Made by a program: the position numbers and the translations under genes. A DNA stretch of 64,000 bases from Apostichopus japonicus. Lineage: Eukaryota; Echinodermata; Holothuroidea; Aspidochirotida; Stichopodidae. Below, one piece after another: positions 54,801 to 64,000 of this stretch (the stretch's first letter is position 1; each line of letters starts with the position of its first letter). The stretch covers positions 1,391,001 through 1,455,000 of the forward strand of contig NC_092563.1 in assembly GCF_037975245.1 (NCBI RefSeq). Direction: 5' to 3'. Below the pieces are notes generated by a model. The model saw only the letters and a list, made by a program, of their open reading frames with translations. It searched no databases and was not told the DNA's origin.

Positions 54801-55484
54801 TGATTTTTAAATTCAATTTTGCACTGATTGAGCTGAAACTGCAAAGTTGGATTTTCAAACTATAAACTTGCATTTGTTTATGTCTTAACAAATCACTTGA
54901 AACAATATAATCAACGATGACAATATATTTTTTGTCTATCGTCTAGATAGTGGACGCAAGAAATGTGGTGGTAATTGTGTCAAGGTGGTTTGGAGGAATT
55001 TTATTACATCTCGATAGATTCAAACACATCAGTAATGCTGCCAGAAACATGCTGGAACTAACGGGATTCATAGAAAATAAGGTAGGTTGGTGTTATTCTC
55101 TTTAAATAATTTCTCTTTCATATTAAATTTGAACTATTTTCTGTATTATCATATTTCCGTTTTTTTTTTAAATAAGAACAGCTGAGTTATTAGACTGTAG
55201 CAAAATTTGTGGTGCTGAGATAAAGTATGCGTCATGCCAAACAACCGTATTAAATCTGTCTGCCATTTTCTTTTTGCAATGTATAACAACATGGGAAAAT
55301 GATTTACTTTGTCAGTACCAGTCACAGCATAGAATTGTCAATAATAACTTTCACAGGCAATCAGTTAATGGATGTCGAATCCATTAAGCTCAATACAGGA
55401 TTTGGACAATGCTTCTATTCGTCTATTTTCGTTCTTCAGCAGGATAAAGTTAAGAAGAAGACCGTGAAATCGAAACGGAAATGA
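39843..55484 (+). CDS. IMPACT: IMPACT (RWD domain; GCN2-pathway regulator), 11 coding exons
   Basis: Exons are 39843-39872, 40614-40730, 41464-41516, 42346-42408, 50872-50954, 51304-51408, 51857-51948, 52689-52762, 53824-53914, 54947-55081 and 55440-55484. All junctions are GT..AG with matching phase, giving 295 aa (human about 320). An RWD domain spans residues about 8-110 (QVDELSAMVAIY; DWCVVDEYQRIYCL; HLPETYP; HTPWLRDEERVIL). An acidic linker follows, then the conserved IMPACT/YIH1 domain, about 150-280 (FTDRKSTFQGH; LYENRKIANATHNIMAYR; FLQDCDDDGETAAAARVL; VSRWFGGILL; DRFKHISNAARN), and a short lysine-rich tail. In yeast and mammals this protein competes with GCN2 for GCN1 and so dampens eIF2-alpha phosphorylation, acting in the cytosol. 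GGILLHLDRF replaces the usual GGILLGPDRF. Intron 4 carries an 8-kb gypsy element. The last exon has a tandem CAGCAG acceptor. Confidence 0.95.
41640..41830 (+). repeat. Putative tRNA-derived SINE in IMPACT intron 3
   Basis: GTTAAGGCAAGGGACTTACTC followed about 35 bp later by AGGCTGGATTCCTGAG gives A-box-like and B-box-like segments. Then comes 'gtgtccttgggagcttatcacc', a body motif resembling invertebrate SINEs. It is diverged and its limits are uncertain. Confidence 0.45.
42558..43750 (-). repeat. 3' LTR of the gypsy element
   Basis: Direct copy of 49393-50585, 1193 bp. A short 61-aa open frame inside both LTRs is incidental. Confidence 0.93.
43751..43764 (-). other. Polypurine tract next to the 3' LTR
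   Basis: On the element strand AAAGGAGGGGGTG immediately precedes the LTR start TGTGACAGG, the expected place for the plus-strand primer. Confidence 0.8.
44027..48280 (-). CDS. pol: Gypsy Pol polyprotein (protease, RT, RNase H, integrase)
   Basis: An uninterrupted 1417-aa frame. The aspartic protease has LIDTGAQ (Asp about residue 41). Reverse transcriptase has LCVDYRALN and YLDDILVF (about residue 498). RNase H has ETDASFHGLGAVLSQ. Integrase has an HHCC zinc region (HQSPEK...CQKCQRC), the catalytic core with DFTMLE, HSDQGRNFES and a downstream Glu in HPEGNAQCERFNR, and then a GPY/F-like segment (DGPVYVVEPL). The frame differs from gag and the first ATG lies 11 bases past the gag stop. Expression as a Gag-Pol product would need a frameshift, reinitiation or an upstream extension of this frame. 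No stop or missing catalytic residue was noted. Confidence 0.95.
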   Translation of the reverse strand: MKSRTAGVSMLTTGSLLKKAVGKCPEVTLEVSNVPTRCLIDTGAQVSTITESFFYQNCPSEELIDISTILQLSAAQGLDVPYVGFAELPVTALGQNFYAGFLVTRDLVGTPMAQRKAAVPGLLGSNIFEQLSELLKKSLGESYLQQLLSEGNKWAHVLALYQEKVAGSLGDEEGRICEVRIAGKEPVLLPGRTAVLVECTVKPAVSQTPYEALIEQQENLSTHLQNGVFVCPTMVKVTENGRILSQVLNLAPRDVYLQPRTPVAILRAVEDLNKPVNVSLQEQRVSETQWYDKVLPEIDFGPDITESEMKTVLGMLSMHKGVFSTSDDDVGFCDKIKHTIPLSDDTPIKVPHRRIPPHEWQEVREHLEKLLKQKVIQESSSPFASPVVLVRKKDGKLRLCVDYRALNNKTRKDAYPLPRIEEALDALKGAKYFCSLDLSHGYYQVPVAEEDVEKTAFRAGTGGLYEYLRMPFGLCNAPATFMRLMDHIFGDQNMQTLLIYLDDILVFGSTVEETTARLEMVIERLERHNLKLKPSKCQLFRKKVRYLGHVVSSEGISPDPEKIRAVKDWPLPRNEKELRGFLGLTGYYRRFVPGYAKISAPLHALVGSTQVGKKKKVKGTTLPGRTPTFYEKWESGHEEAFCSLKEKLLSSPILGYPVFTEPFILETDASFHGLGAVLSQKQGDKVVVLAYASRGLKPHEKNMENYSSMKLELLALKWAITEKFRDLLIGAEFVVWTDNNPLSYLQTSTKLGATETRWMAELSPFRFKVKYRSGKSNQNADSLSRKTQHGTEPQTVRFEQILAKRLEKAPRQTSLIPPELVQKVYDNTDQVWLREIGCKSANTRPSSTSTFPSFNQIELIRLQQSDPIFKRVWHFWNKGTEPEHHTLKEETPLVRRVARDWKKLHEANGLLYRRVILAGHETLQLCLPQALKETVLESLHDKVGHQSPEKTIQLVQKRCFWPGMVANITDHCQKCQRCSLAKAGKRVRTKMGTLTAKKPLEVLAMDFTMLEKSSSGYENVLVLTDIFTKFTQAIPTKDQRAETVAKVLVKEWFVKFGVPLRLHSDQGRNFESSVIRHLCQLYGIHKSRTTPYHPEGNAQCERFNRTLHDRLRTLSADNKRSWPSHLPELIYAYNATPHSTTGYAPHYLFFGREPTLPVDHLLGIEIGDSWVESHQSRLNRAFEAATAKTNSEMLRRKQRLDNLAQSDTDLQLGTRVFTRKRHQGRHKIQDAWDDIPHKVISRPDPDGPVYVVEPLVGDGPIKTLNRRDLLDTKKLVVDVPSPTTVNHEPPHSDSGEVNNDDSGDGEIVIEYRLKPEERARMIEDPGDDNHADFDKQGDANSPEPCEQQPGVNDDIEVVPRRSSRLNAGQHPNPHNLPCSVSQEEIGFAIDVDRAMLDKICETQLLIARMLSSRQSKE
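48292..49266 (-). CDS. gag: Gypsy Gag protein with CCHC zinc knuckle
   Basis: 324 aa. The N-terminal 50 residues are charged and probably coiled-coil (EKQLQAELAALKEALEAEK). The middle is a capsid-like region (retrotransposon Gag type, with EEDLVTCSLELVDLYDRI). Near the C terminus is one zinc knuckle CFKCNSPDHIKRNC (CX2CX4HX4C) that would bind the element RNA. The frame is open and directly precedes pol. Only one knuckle is present, as in many gypsy-type elements. Confidence 0.92.
   Translation of the reverse strand: MEKQLQAELAALKEALEAEKLLSAQMTAELEKQEVESTASSATDVTPEIRRMYISHDRRLERFKDRPQKPGDQTIAEWVADVRGQMASRGMTAGEQPAYILDHLAGKARKEIVGRGDAITKDAEKIFQVLLKVFGDGESLALLQQRFFSYRQREEEDLVTCSLELVDLYDRIVALDSSFSTCRESNLKGRLAESVRDEGLRRELRRINLENPKLSFFDARDQALVWYGRSTKTHPKPRNVATEELKADETSVENIVREQSRQIKAQQEQINQLLEFVTRGRQQHPPGRGLCFKCNSPDHIKRNCPEMTKKAASPASTQQPANLN
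49379..49389 (-). other. Primer-binding site of the gypsy element
   Basis: On the element strand TGGCGTCACGG begins three bases after the end of the 5' LTR. TGG pairs with the CCA end of a tRNA; I cannot name the tRNA. Confidence 0.7.
49393..50585 (-). repeat. 5' LTR of the gypsy element
   Basis: The 1193-bp LTR upstream of gag on the element strand, the same length as the 3' LTR. Confidence 0.93.
53194..53258. repeat. (TA)n microsatellite
   Basis: Alternating TA with a few C interruptions, in IMPACT intron 8; a shorter TATA tract lies near 52,850. Confidence 0.95.
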
Positions 55485-57804
55485 TATAAGGTGTGGGGAC
55501 AAGGCATCAAAACATGTAAGACTGTCACTGCACTGAAGTTTGAGGTCCAAATTACGTCATGGATCGATATACAGGAATCAGTGGAAAGTGGCTAGGTACC
55601 AGTTCACAGATGATCACTGGACCATTCGTACATGGACCTTCAATTTATGATCAAGTCTAACAAATTAATATATCAGTCATGCGGGCCTAGAATTTCACAA
55701 TTTTAGCTAAATTTGCCAGTACTGACAAAATCTTCTGGCTGAAATCAAATTTTCACTGGCATTTTCCTGAATTAAAACACACATCAGTTTACTGTACAGG
55801 CTTTTGAGAGCAGCCCAAGAATATTTGCTGATTATAAGCAATATTAACTACAGGGTTTGTGTTAGGTATGGATATCATGCCGATTCTGTGTCACTGACGA
55901 TTGTTTAGTAGACTTATCATGTGTTTATGTCCTTAATGTCTACTGGCAGAAAATTGTCAGTGCCTTTCTTTTCTACTGGCAAAGGGCAAAATCTACGGGT
56001 ATTTAGGTATTTTAGCCAGAATTTTGAGACAGGTGAATGTAACATCAACTAGTGAGAACTGATGTATGTTGGCATACATGAAAGAAATTGACAAGTAATT
56101 ACATCTGTTCAGCATTGTTTGTCTTTGTCATGTTTGAAAAAGTAATTAATTGTGCTGCTTTTGGAAACAATGTTACATCACATAATGAAGAAAACAGTAA
56201 TGAACATGACGCTGTCTAACCTGCCATTTGCTCGTTTGTGATATTAAACTACTAAAAGCTTATTATCTTGGTCTCGTCAAATTTGGTGAAATTTCCAGTA
56301 AACTGCCTACCACATGCAAAAACTGCTCTAATTGATATTAATACAAATCCAATTGCTCTTGCCAGTTTGATTTTGTCACAAGATGCTAGGTATAGTGATT
56401 ATTTCAAAGTACGTTTAAGTTGTGAACTTCCTTTGCCGTGTTTAATGTCGTAACAGTTTTATCAACTCTCTTATGTTTGTCATCCCCAAAGAGAAAGTCA
56501 ATCTAGCCAAACCACCCACAGAAAAATCAAGTGAGCCAAAAAAAAATTCTCTCCTTTGTAAGAATTTTGGAATGAAAAATTGGAAAATTTGCAATCTTCA
56601 ATATCCACAAAGTTTGATGGCCAAATTACACAAGTTACATAAGTTGACATTCTGTTCTCAAGTAGATCATCCTAGTCCTTCACTCAAGCAATTAATGATC
56701 ATATTATTTTTGGAGGTATGTAAATTGATCAATTCTGTGGAAAAGCATGGTTTCAAATATTGAAAATCTATATTTATAAAGAGAGTGTCAAAGTGCGTAA
56801 ATATTTTTCTTAAACGATGAAAGAGAGAAATATGAAATCAGTTGGTATCTATCATTACTAAAGTTATGTTTATGGCATTATTTTATTGATGTTGAGATAT
56901 TGTTGCTTTGAGCCCTCTCATCAGGAGAGGGGTTGAGGTTGTTGGGTTTGGATTGTGTTCTATTGGTTGGTTTATCTTCATAATTTTTTCCATAACATAA
57001 GTTCACTCAAAAAGGCAAAAGACACAGAAAATACTTTGTGGACAAAGAAAGTCGGCATTTGTGATTCTATTTCTAAGGCAAACTTCTTTCAATTAAGCAA
57101 AACTTCTAATAAGATCAATTAAAGTGTTAAGTTGGCAACATTAATAAAAAAAAAAATCATTTGTAAATTATTCTTTTTTGTTAATTGAGTAACTTTGCCC
57201 AGCCATGTGATTCTTTCGTTTAACTTTCAACAAAACATTGACACAACAAACACTCATAAATGAACAAAGTAATGCAGCATAAAGTAACTTAAAAACCTAG
57301 CAAACCAATTAAATATGAAACCTTTGCCGAAAAAAAAAGAAAAACAAAACTGCTGCCATAGCCTATCATAAGACCAGGCAATAGATGAAATATAGCACTT
57401 GGAGGTTAATAACACATAATGCTATTAACGATTTATGAATATTAACATTTAGTTATCTTTTCTACTAAATGAAAGACAACTTGATCATTCTTTTCCTGTA
57501 TTATATACAATAAATGTATAAAATACGTAAAAAAAAAGAAGACAAAAAACCCTTCACCAACAAAATAATTCTCAATAAGTGAAATTTTTTACAGAGAATA
57601 CACCCAATAAGAATGAACACAAAGATTTTACAAAACCCAGCAGATCTCACACCCACTCTCATACTTGGTGGTTAATACTTTATATATGCGGCTAAGGATG
57701 ATGAAGGTATGCAGTTACAGAGGCAATCGTGTTTGCGAGCAGATCAGCTGTTTTAGAGCTGGCTTCAATTTTTGTAGACGAGATTACTATTTGCTATATA
57801 TTCA
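55485..57804. other. Convergent 3' flanks of IMPACT and the phospholipase gene
   Basis: IMPACT (plus) and the phospholipase gene (minus) end towards each other here. There is an AATAAA at 57,143 within an A-run, a weak candidate for IMPACT. No protein signature was seen in the open frames at 56,268-56,763. The repeated 'tactggcaaa/tactggcaga' words near 55,720-56,000 may mark an old repeat that I could not delimit. Confidence 0.4.
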
Positions 57805-60800
57805 TTAATGAGGAATGAGTACATTCTGTAGAAGATATTGATGAAGTTGTGGCATTTGAAGAATTGAGAGATGCTCCCCCTTATCAATTTCATATTCTTC
57901 CACCTGCTGTGGTTGCTCATTTTTCCATCTGTAAATACAAAATTAAAAAAAGGGTAATATAATAATTACCGTCTTAAAACGGTTGGGGAGTGGAAACATG
58001 AAAAAAAAAAAAATGCAAATTTTGCTGATATTAAGTACAAAAACCTTCACTTTAGAGTAACACAAAACCCCAAAATTAATCTTTTTCACTGCCTTCCTTG
58101 CCAATGCAACTCTCCCACCTTAACTTAAATTGTTGGGTGATGTTATCATTTAAGATCCTTTGAGCTTCATGTGGGAATGTTATTAATTAAATTAAAGTTT
58201 CAATGATTCTGCTATTACATCGAGATTGAGCTGTTTAACTTCAATCGGGCACCATTTTCATGTAGGTCCCCTCAAAAATCCATTTTCCCCCTTGGCCACA
58301 AAGGACATGGGGAATTCCTCAACTCTCACCCCTCTTCACGAGCCATGACAAGTTGACCTTCTCTTTTTAGAGGAAAATATTATATCCACGTATCACATTT
58401 CCTAAGACTTCCATTTCTCAATGACCTCCTAAATTGAATCACTTTGAAGTTACTTTAACTTTATGAAAGACAGAGAAGGCAAAGTTCAGTTCTTACTTCA
58501 AGAAAGATTTAAGTGATCTCATGTTGACCGTTCCGTCCCCAGCTCCATAATGGACATGTGGTTGGTCATCAGGAAACTGGAAGATTTCATCATATATAAA
58601 TCGTTCAGGAGTAGGCATATTCTTTCCATGAATGTGAAACACTGGCACACCTATTGAAGGATCAATAAACAGTTAACTAAAAACGTTTTCTTGATATAGA
58701 TGCCATTTAATTTGAAGGAGATATTAACCAGCAGGTGAAACAAATAAATTTGAGTGCAATACCAAATTTGACAGTAATCAGATTAAGGCATATTATACCA
58801 TGGAGACCTCTGAATTAATATTGTAATCGATGCTTCATGAAAAGCATGACAGTTCTTGTGAAAACATGGAAAATCAACATACTTAAGTATAAAGTTGAAC
58901 AAAGCTGCACTCTAGGAATTTCCTATTGGAACTTTGGGCCTGTATTTAGAAGGTATTCAAAGTTTGTCTTATAGTCGGCCTCATACGACTTTTCACCTGC
59001 ACAAAAGAGCAACAGGAATGTTGTATGCACTGCTATAAATTTCCAACTCTGGGTGTATACTGCAAGTTTCATCACTAAAATGATCTCAGTCAAAAATTGA
59101 AACAAAGAAGAGTATTTCTGTACCTGGAGCTACTAAATCATGGACTAAGTCCTTGGTATCGTTTCTTAGTAATTTCCCGGTTTCAAACTGAATATCGGAG
59201 AAGAATTCGTCAAAATCACTGACAGTGTAATTTTTCTTTGGGGTTATGATTAAGACTTCATTGGCACTCCAATATGTGTCGGATGGCATCAAGAAAGCAC
59301 TGCTGGGATATGTTCGTTGGGCGGGGCGTACAACCAATGGATTGATGACTTTCTCGTCCAGATTATCTCCTAATAAATAAGAAAGAAGAATGTCCACATT
59401 TTTCTTGCACTTGCAAATTTAAGAAAGAAACATGTGTTTCTGTTGAGTGGTTATATTAACCAGAAAACGAACGTTCAGTGTAGGGATGCACCGGATATCC
59501 GGTCCGGCCGGACTATTCGGCCAGATAGTGAGCAATTATCCGGTTCCAGCTGGATATTTTTCAAAATCTGGCCGGATCTTTTTCAAAATCTGGCCTGAAT
59601 TATTCCTTAAAAAGGTGTTGGTATTAACTTAAGTCAATGTAAACTATTTCCAAAAATTAATAAAAACATTCAAAGTAAGGAAAAATTAGGTTTAACATGT
59701 TTAATTTAATTTTCTCAATGGTCTGACCCACTAAATGGGGTCTTAATTTCACCTTCTTTATAATATGTGTATACCTCACCTAACATTTGCTCCTTGTTTT
59801 ATACTTCAACTTCTTAGTAATGATTTTCTTTTATGTAATGAGAAAATCGGGTTCCGGCCGGATTTTATCCGGCCGGATTTCATGTACTATCCGGCAAAAT
59901 CCGGTTCCAGCCGGATCCAAAAGTTTGAATCCTGTGCATCCCTAGTGCAGTGGTTACATTGCCTACACATATTCATAATGTGGTAAGCCATACATGTTAA
60001 TGTACATGATCTTGAGCACACCAAAATGAAGAGGATTATCTATTGGCTTATGCTGCAACATATAAAGAACGGTATCAGGAAACAGTAATCATGCTGACAA
60101 AGTACTTAAATTTAATTCACTGGTAAGGATTCCACAGTATAGAAGTTTTATACCAATTCCTAATGCAAATCCCTGGAAGCTTTGTTAATAGACTGAGAGC
60201 TCTTTATGAGATTGTGAAATATTTTGACAATCTACAAGTCATTAGGTATGAATCATAACAGAAATTGCCAGTCTGAGACCAATTAAGATAACCTTTTGAC
60301 TCCTTGATCCAATTTTGCCACCATTTGAGATAACCTGTTGACCCCTTGAAGCTGAAAGGGTGCTACTGGATAAGGGCCACTTGAGTGTACTGAAAGCAAT
60401 ACTACACATCAACTTTCCTTGCACTTTGCTGGATGACTGTATGTTCTGTTAAAAACTTAAAGAGCCCCTTCACAAAACTTTACTGAACTGAATTTGACCA
60501 AGTATGTTCACCCGAAGAAAATTGACCTCTTTTGACCTCTACCAATCATAGGGCATCTATCTACCACGTCTATCTACATTGACTCAATTTGGTCTTGAGA
60601 TAGTGTTTACAAGCTTTTCACTGTGATAACACTCTAGCCACGCCCATTTATGAATAACAATGAGAATGAATTTCTTGATTATATAACCATGAACCTATCA
60701 TCAACTGACTTCACCATATCAAGTATGAACTAAATCGAACATACAGTTGAAATATTGCCATTATAAGTATTTTACGTTAAGTCTGCCCACTTATCAATAT

Positions 60801-62875
60801 GCAGGAGATGGGAACCACAAACAATAGAGCACACCTACACATCATGGGGCATCTACCTACCAAGCATGACAATGACTCAACTTGTGCTTCTAGAGATATC
60901 ATGTTTACAAGCTGGCGGTCACATACACACGCACCCACGCATACCTTCCTAGAATTGAATAACTTCACACTTTGTATTTCATAATATATGCATAGGCCTA
61001 ATGATTATGCATATCATCTGGAATGGGTTGCATACCATATTTTTGCCTCATGTTCACAAGCTATAGCAATGCCAATAGCATACACCTGTTAAATCCTACA
61101 ACATAAAAGCAACTCCAAATTAGCACCCAGATTAGCACTTGACTCAGACCCATAAATGTAAACCAAACACAGGGCAAGTTGATATTATTTAATTTACCCA
61201 CTTGCCATACACTTTTGCTTACCTGAAGCAAACAATCGCATCACTTTTGCGGCACCTGCAAAAGGTGAGGCAATCGGAGCATAGGCTTGGACATATTTTT
61301 CCTTCCAGGACTGTTCCATGTGATTCAGGAAATACAGACCGAAAAGTCCGCCCAAACTGTGAGTAATGATGACGACCTTACGCTGGTTGTTCAAGGTGTA
61401 AGTTTCCTCAATAAGGGTCTTCAATTGACTAAAGTAGGCGTTCTCTGTATCTAGAATGAAGGATACGAGAATAACAATGATAAATGAACGGTTTAGGATT
61501 GTAACCTTGAAGTGAAAACTACCTGAAATGTGAAATGCAACAGCTACAGTGAACTTGTCTTCTTTTTCTCTCTTTTTCTTTAATCAGTCCACTCATCCTC
61601 CCTCCCCCCCCCCCCCAACCCTCCTACCACACTCCCTGCCTCACATCCACATCACCCTGATGTCCTCCTTACCACCCACCTAGTTTCCTCCTACCATCAC
61701 TTCAACCCTGATTATGAGATATGCAACTCTGGTATGTGATGAAAACTAAAATGTGCTGGTTTTCAGAATTCAGAGTACAGCCAAGCAAAGGTATCGTACT
61801 TCATGGACAAATCAACAACAAGGTTTCATGCAGAGAGAGTACAGCTTATAAGCCCTGATGACATCACAGACAGTCCACTGTGATCCACCTCATAGACTAA
61901 TTAATGATGGGTGCAATAGTTTGGTCTTTTGTGTAAGTGTCATATCATCTGCCACAGGACAATTCCTTTCAGGAAGTAACTCCTCCTAGTACTTCAGTTT
62001 ACATGAATTTATGCACAGCAAGCATGATCATTCCCTTTATAATTATCCACAATGGACTAAAATGAATCATTCATATTGTTTAAAAAGGTACAGACAATGA
62101 TATTAGATGGTAAACTATGATTGGGAGGAACATGTTTCCTGTTTGGAAAACAAACAACAAAAAACAGCAACAGCCTCCTCAACAACAGCAAGTTTAACAA
62201 AATAATCGTAGTCATTGAGAAGGGCAAAAATACTTACTGGGTGCCATTCGAAAGTCGAATGGTGCTCCACGAATTGAGACTCCTCTCTTGTAGCCCCTCT
62301 CGACCATAGCATTCACCAGACCAACAAAATACTCCCCTGTAAAGTATATAAAATATTTAGGAAACAAACTATCTCTAACTTCTGAATAGTATTTGATAAC
62401 AGTTGAAAGTTCCATCCATTGATAAAACAGAGTGACAGCTAGTAACCAGACTTTCAAGGCCCAGTCATGCAACTAACATGTAACCTATAAAATAAATTTT
62501 GAATTTAAAACCAAGCTTTACAAAAGCAGTTTAACCTGCCCCTGCATTTCTTTCCTTTTGTCTTTGGCTTCTCAATACTACATTCCCATGACTATAATAT
62601 ACAGCATCGTGATTGTGTCAAGTTTCGTATCAAATCATGCAGTAAAACAGATTTCTTTACTTTGATCAGTCACAGACAATAATTGACAGGTTTTGTTCAA
62701 TTGCCAAACAAAGGCGGAAGGAAGACACTTAATGCAAAGTACTGATGACAACATACCAAAAGGTAGATGACTGGGATCTATCCATTCTACACTCTCTGTT
62801 CCTCCAAAGCCAGGGACGGTTATGTTCACTCCATCTGGACTGGATGACTTCTTGGTCTTGGGATCGTATATCAAT
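57805..62875 (-). CDS. PLA2G15: LCAT/PLA2G15-family phospholipase (3' six exons; 5' end outside window)
   Basis: Exons on the minus strand are 62875-62757, 62336-62238, 61450-61223, 59369-59124, 58650-58497 and 57928-57805. Junctions are GT..AG with matching phases, giving about 323 aa to the stop. Similarity to group XV lysosomal phospholipase A2 is continuous: VPGFGG, VERGYKRGVSIRGAPFDFRMAPS, the nucleophile elbow THSLGG (Ser), QSWKEKYVQAYAPIASPFAG, ITPKKNYTVSDFDEFF, then GAGDGTVN (Asp) and KGEHLSIL (His), completing the triad. The family hydrolyses or transacylates phospholipids in lysosomes (PLA2G15) or plasma lipoproteins (LCAT). The elbow HSLGG is nearer LCAT than the HSMGN of PLA2G15, so the symbol is provisional. 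The signal peptide and first about 90 residues must lie beyond 64,000, as I found no matching exon in 62,900-64,000. Confidence 0.88.
59481..59944. mobile_element. hAT-type MITE in phospholipase intron
   Basis: Ends TAGGGATGCACCGG and CCTGTGCATCCCTA are inverted repeats (13 of 14). The flanks GTTCAGTG (59473-59480) and GTGCAGTG (59945-59952) form an 8-bp duplication with one mismatch. The interior repeats CCGGCCGGA and 'atccggttcc'. It is 464 bp long with no transposase. TAGGGATGCACCG is a known style of hAT terminus. Confidence 0.87.
60230..60960 (+). repeat. Dispersed AGGTCA-rich repeat, plus-orientation copy
   Basis: GAGATAACCTGTTGACCCC near 60,328 and GATAAGGGCCACTTGAGTGT near 60,370 match 8,330-8,430 closely. 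They are followed by 'tgacctcttttgacctctacc' near 60,525 and the GTTTACAAGC...CACATACACACGC tail at about 60,900-60,930. Module order is the same as at 7900-9060. It lies in the phospholipase intron between the exons at 61,223 and 59,369. Confidence 0.6.
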
Positions 62876-64000
62876 CTGTGATTAAGATCAAACTCAAACA
62901 TCAGCACCATTCATAAAAGGGTGACAATCAACTTCACAACGTAAAATGGAATAACAATTTACTATTAAGCATTATCTAGGGTTTAGTGGATATCTTTTTA
63001 AAGGACATTATAAACAGTATACAAGAACAAATTATGTAGTGAAAGCAAATATGTGAAAACCACAATTCAATAAGTTACAGCATTGAGGCAGGATATCGGT
63101 TTCCAAAACAAAGGAATTTGTGGAGTGATACAAGTTCGTGAAAGTTTAAAAAGTAAAATAAACAGTTCTCTCTTTTTTAATATAATTACCTGAAAATTGA
63201 ACCAATCTACCCCATGAAAAGAACGTGTTTGTGGTAGTAAAATATATGCGAGAATACCTTGAAGAATTTTGCAACATTTGAAATTTCTCAAATTTTTTGG
63301 AGATTTGGAAGATTTGGAAACACTTAAAACTACAGAACAAACCAAGTTTCTTAAAAGTCTGCTGTATAGACCCCAACTATAGCTTGCTATCATGGAAAAA
63401 ATTATTGGGATTACCTAATTGACCTGCCTTGGTCGTAAAATGACCTCATTTTACCAATTAGTCTGCCACATATTTGAATTCTTGTATGAGGGTCTTTGTG
63501 AGAACGCTGTATGATTAACTACACTGTAAACATGAACATATTTTCACACAGTGTTTACACAAAGAGCCTAATGGTGTTAAGAAGCTATTCAGGCTAATTG
63601 TAAAGCCTGAGGTCGATTTACGACTGTGGGAGGTGGATTTACGACTGTGGCTGGTCGATCATTTGACCGAAGTGAGATCCACAGTATTGAACTTGCAACC
63701 AACATAAAAATGTACATATGAATCTTTGTCACTTTTTAGCTGCTGTTGCTGCCAGCAAGTCTTGAGAGGGAACCAACCAACATCTTCTAATGTAGACTAG
63801 CGTACTGAAATATGAAACCATGTTCTCTCCTATATCCATTATTTTAAAAAACCTTTGGAAAATTGTTTTCATATTTAAGAATTTAGGAGAAGAAACATAT
63901 GAAGAGAAGAAAGATTATTTTAAGGTATGCCAACATATACCTCAGAAGCTATACCTGAGGTTACATATTCACACCAAAACAGATTTTCAGATAACTAATG
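62876..64000. other. 5' intron sequence of the phospholipase gene
   Basis: No exon matching the missing N-terminal part of the phospholipase, and no element ends. The short open frames here have no recognisable similarity. Confidence 0.45.

Noticed and set aside
58923-59105. 60-aa minus-strand open frame between phospholipase exons
   Set aside because: Phase joining 59,124 directly to 58,650 keeps the conserved PPG-V..H..G continuity, so this frame is intronic.

Overview
The window looks like animal nuclear DNA. It has AT-rich introns and intergenic DNA, small exons with GT..AG junctions, and a dense load of transposons. Intron phases and protein similarity support four protein-coding genes. 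The repeat landscape (frequent AGGCCTA strings, tRNA-derived SINEs, foldback elements, an SRCR receptor gene) suggests an echinoderm, perhaps a sea cucumber; this is an inference, not a proof.

Layout. Positions 1-10,200 hold no convincing gene. They contain a SINE, a 105-bp tandem array, a hAT-type element (4704-7164) with a 1.8-kb foldback element inserted inside it (4918-6705), and a long dispersed repeat. Positions 10,219-21,042 (minus) are a complete SS18/SS18L1 orthologue (BAF chromatin-remodelling subunit, 7 coding exons, 423 aa). Just beyond its first exon, 21,197-24,653 is a second foldback-like structure enclosing a broken LINE. Positions 26,653-35,769 (plus) are a gene for a signal-peptide, five-SRCR-domain, single-pass membrane protein with WW-binding motifs in its tail. 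It is intact by intron phase except for one missing base in exon 2. Positions 39,843-55,484 (plus) are a complete IMPACT orthologue (GCN2 regulator, 11 coding exons, 295 aa). Its fourth intron carries an 8,028-bp Ty3/gypsy retrotransposon (42,558-50,585, minus) with LTRs of equal length that look identical and open gag and pol frames. Positions 57,805-62,875 (minus) are the last six exons of an LCAT/PLA2G15-family lysosomal phospholipase, whose 5' exons lie beyond the window.

The four genes are unrelated in function (chromatin, surface recognition, translational control, lipid breakdown) and show no sign of co-regulation. What links them is the repeat content. At least five hAT-type insertions with 8-bp target duplications sit in or near their introns. 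A roughly 1-kb dispersed repeat family, rich in AGGTCA nuclear-receptor half-sites, recurs in or near the SS18, SRCR and phospholipase genes. The main points of interest are the nested foldback elements, this repeat family, the young gypsy insertion, and the SRCR gene with its single frameshift.
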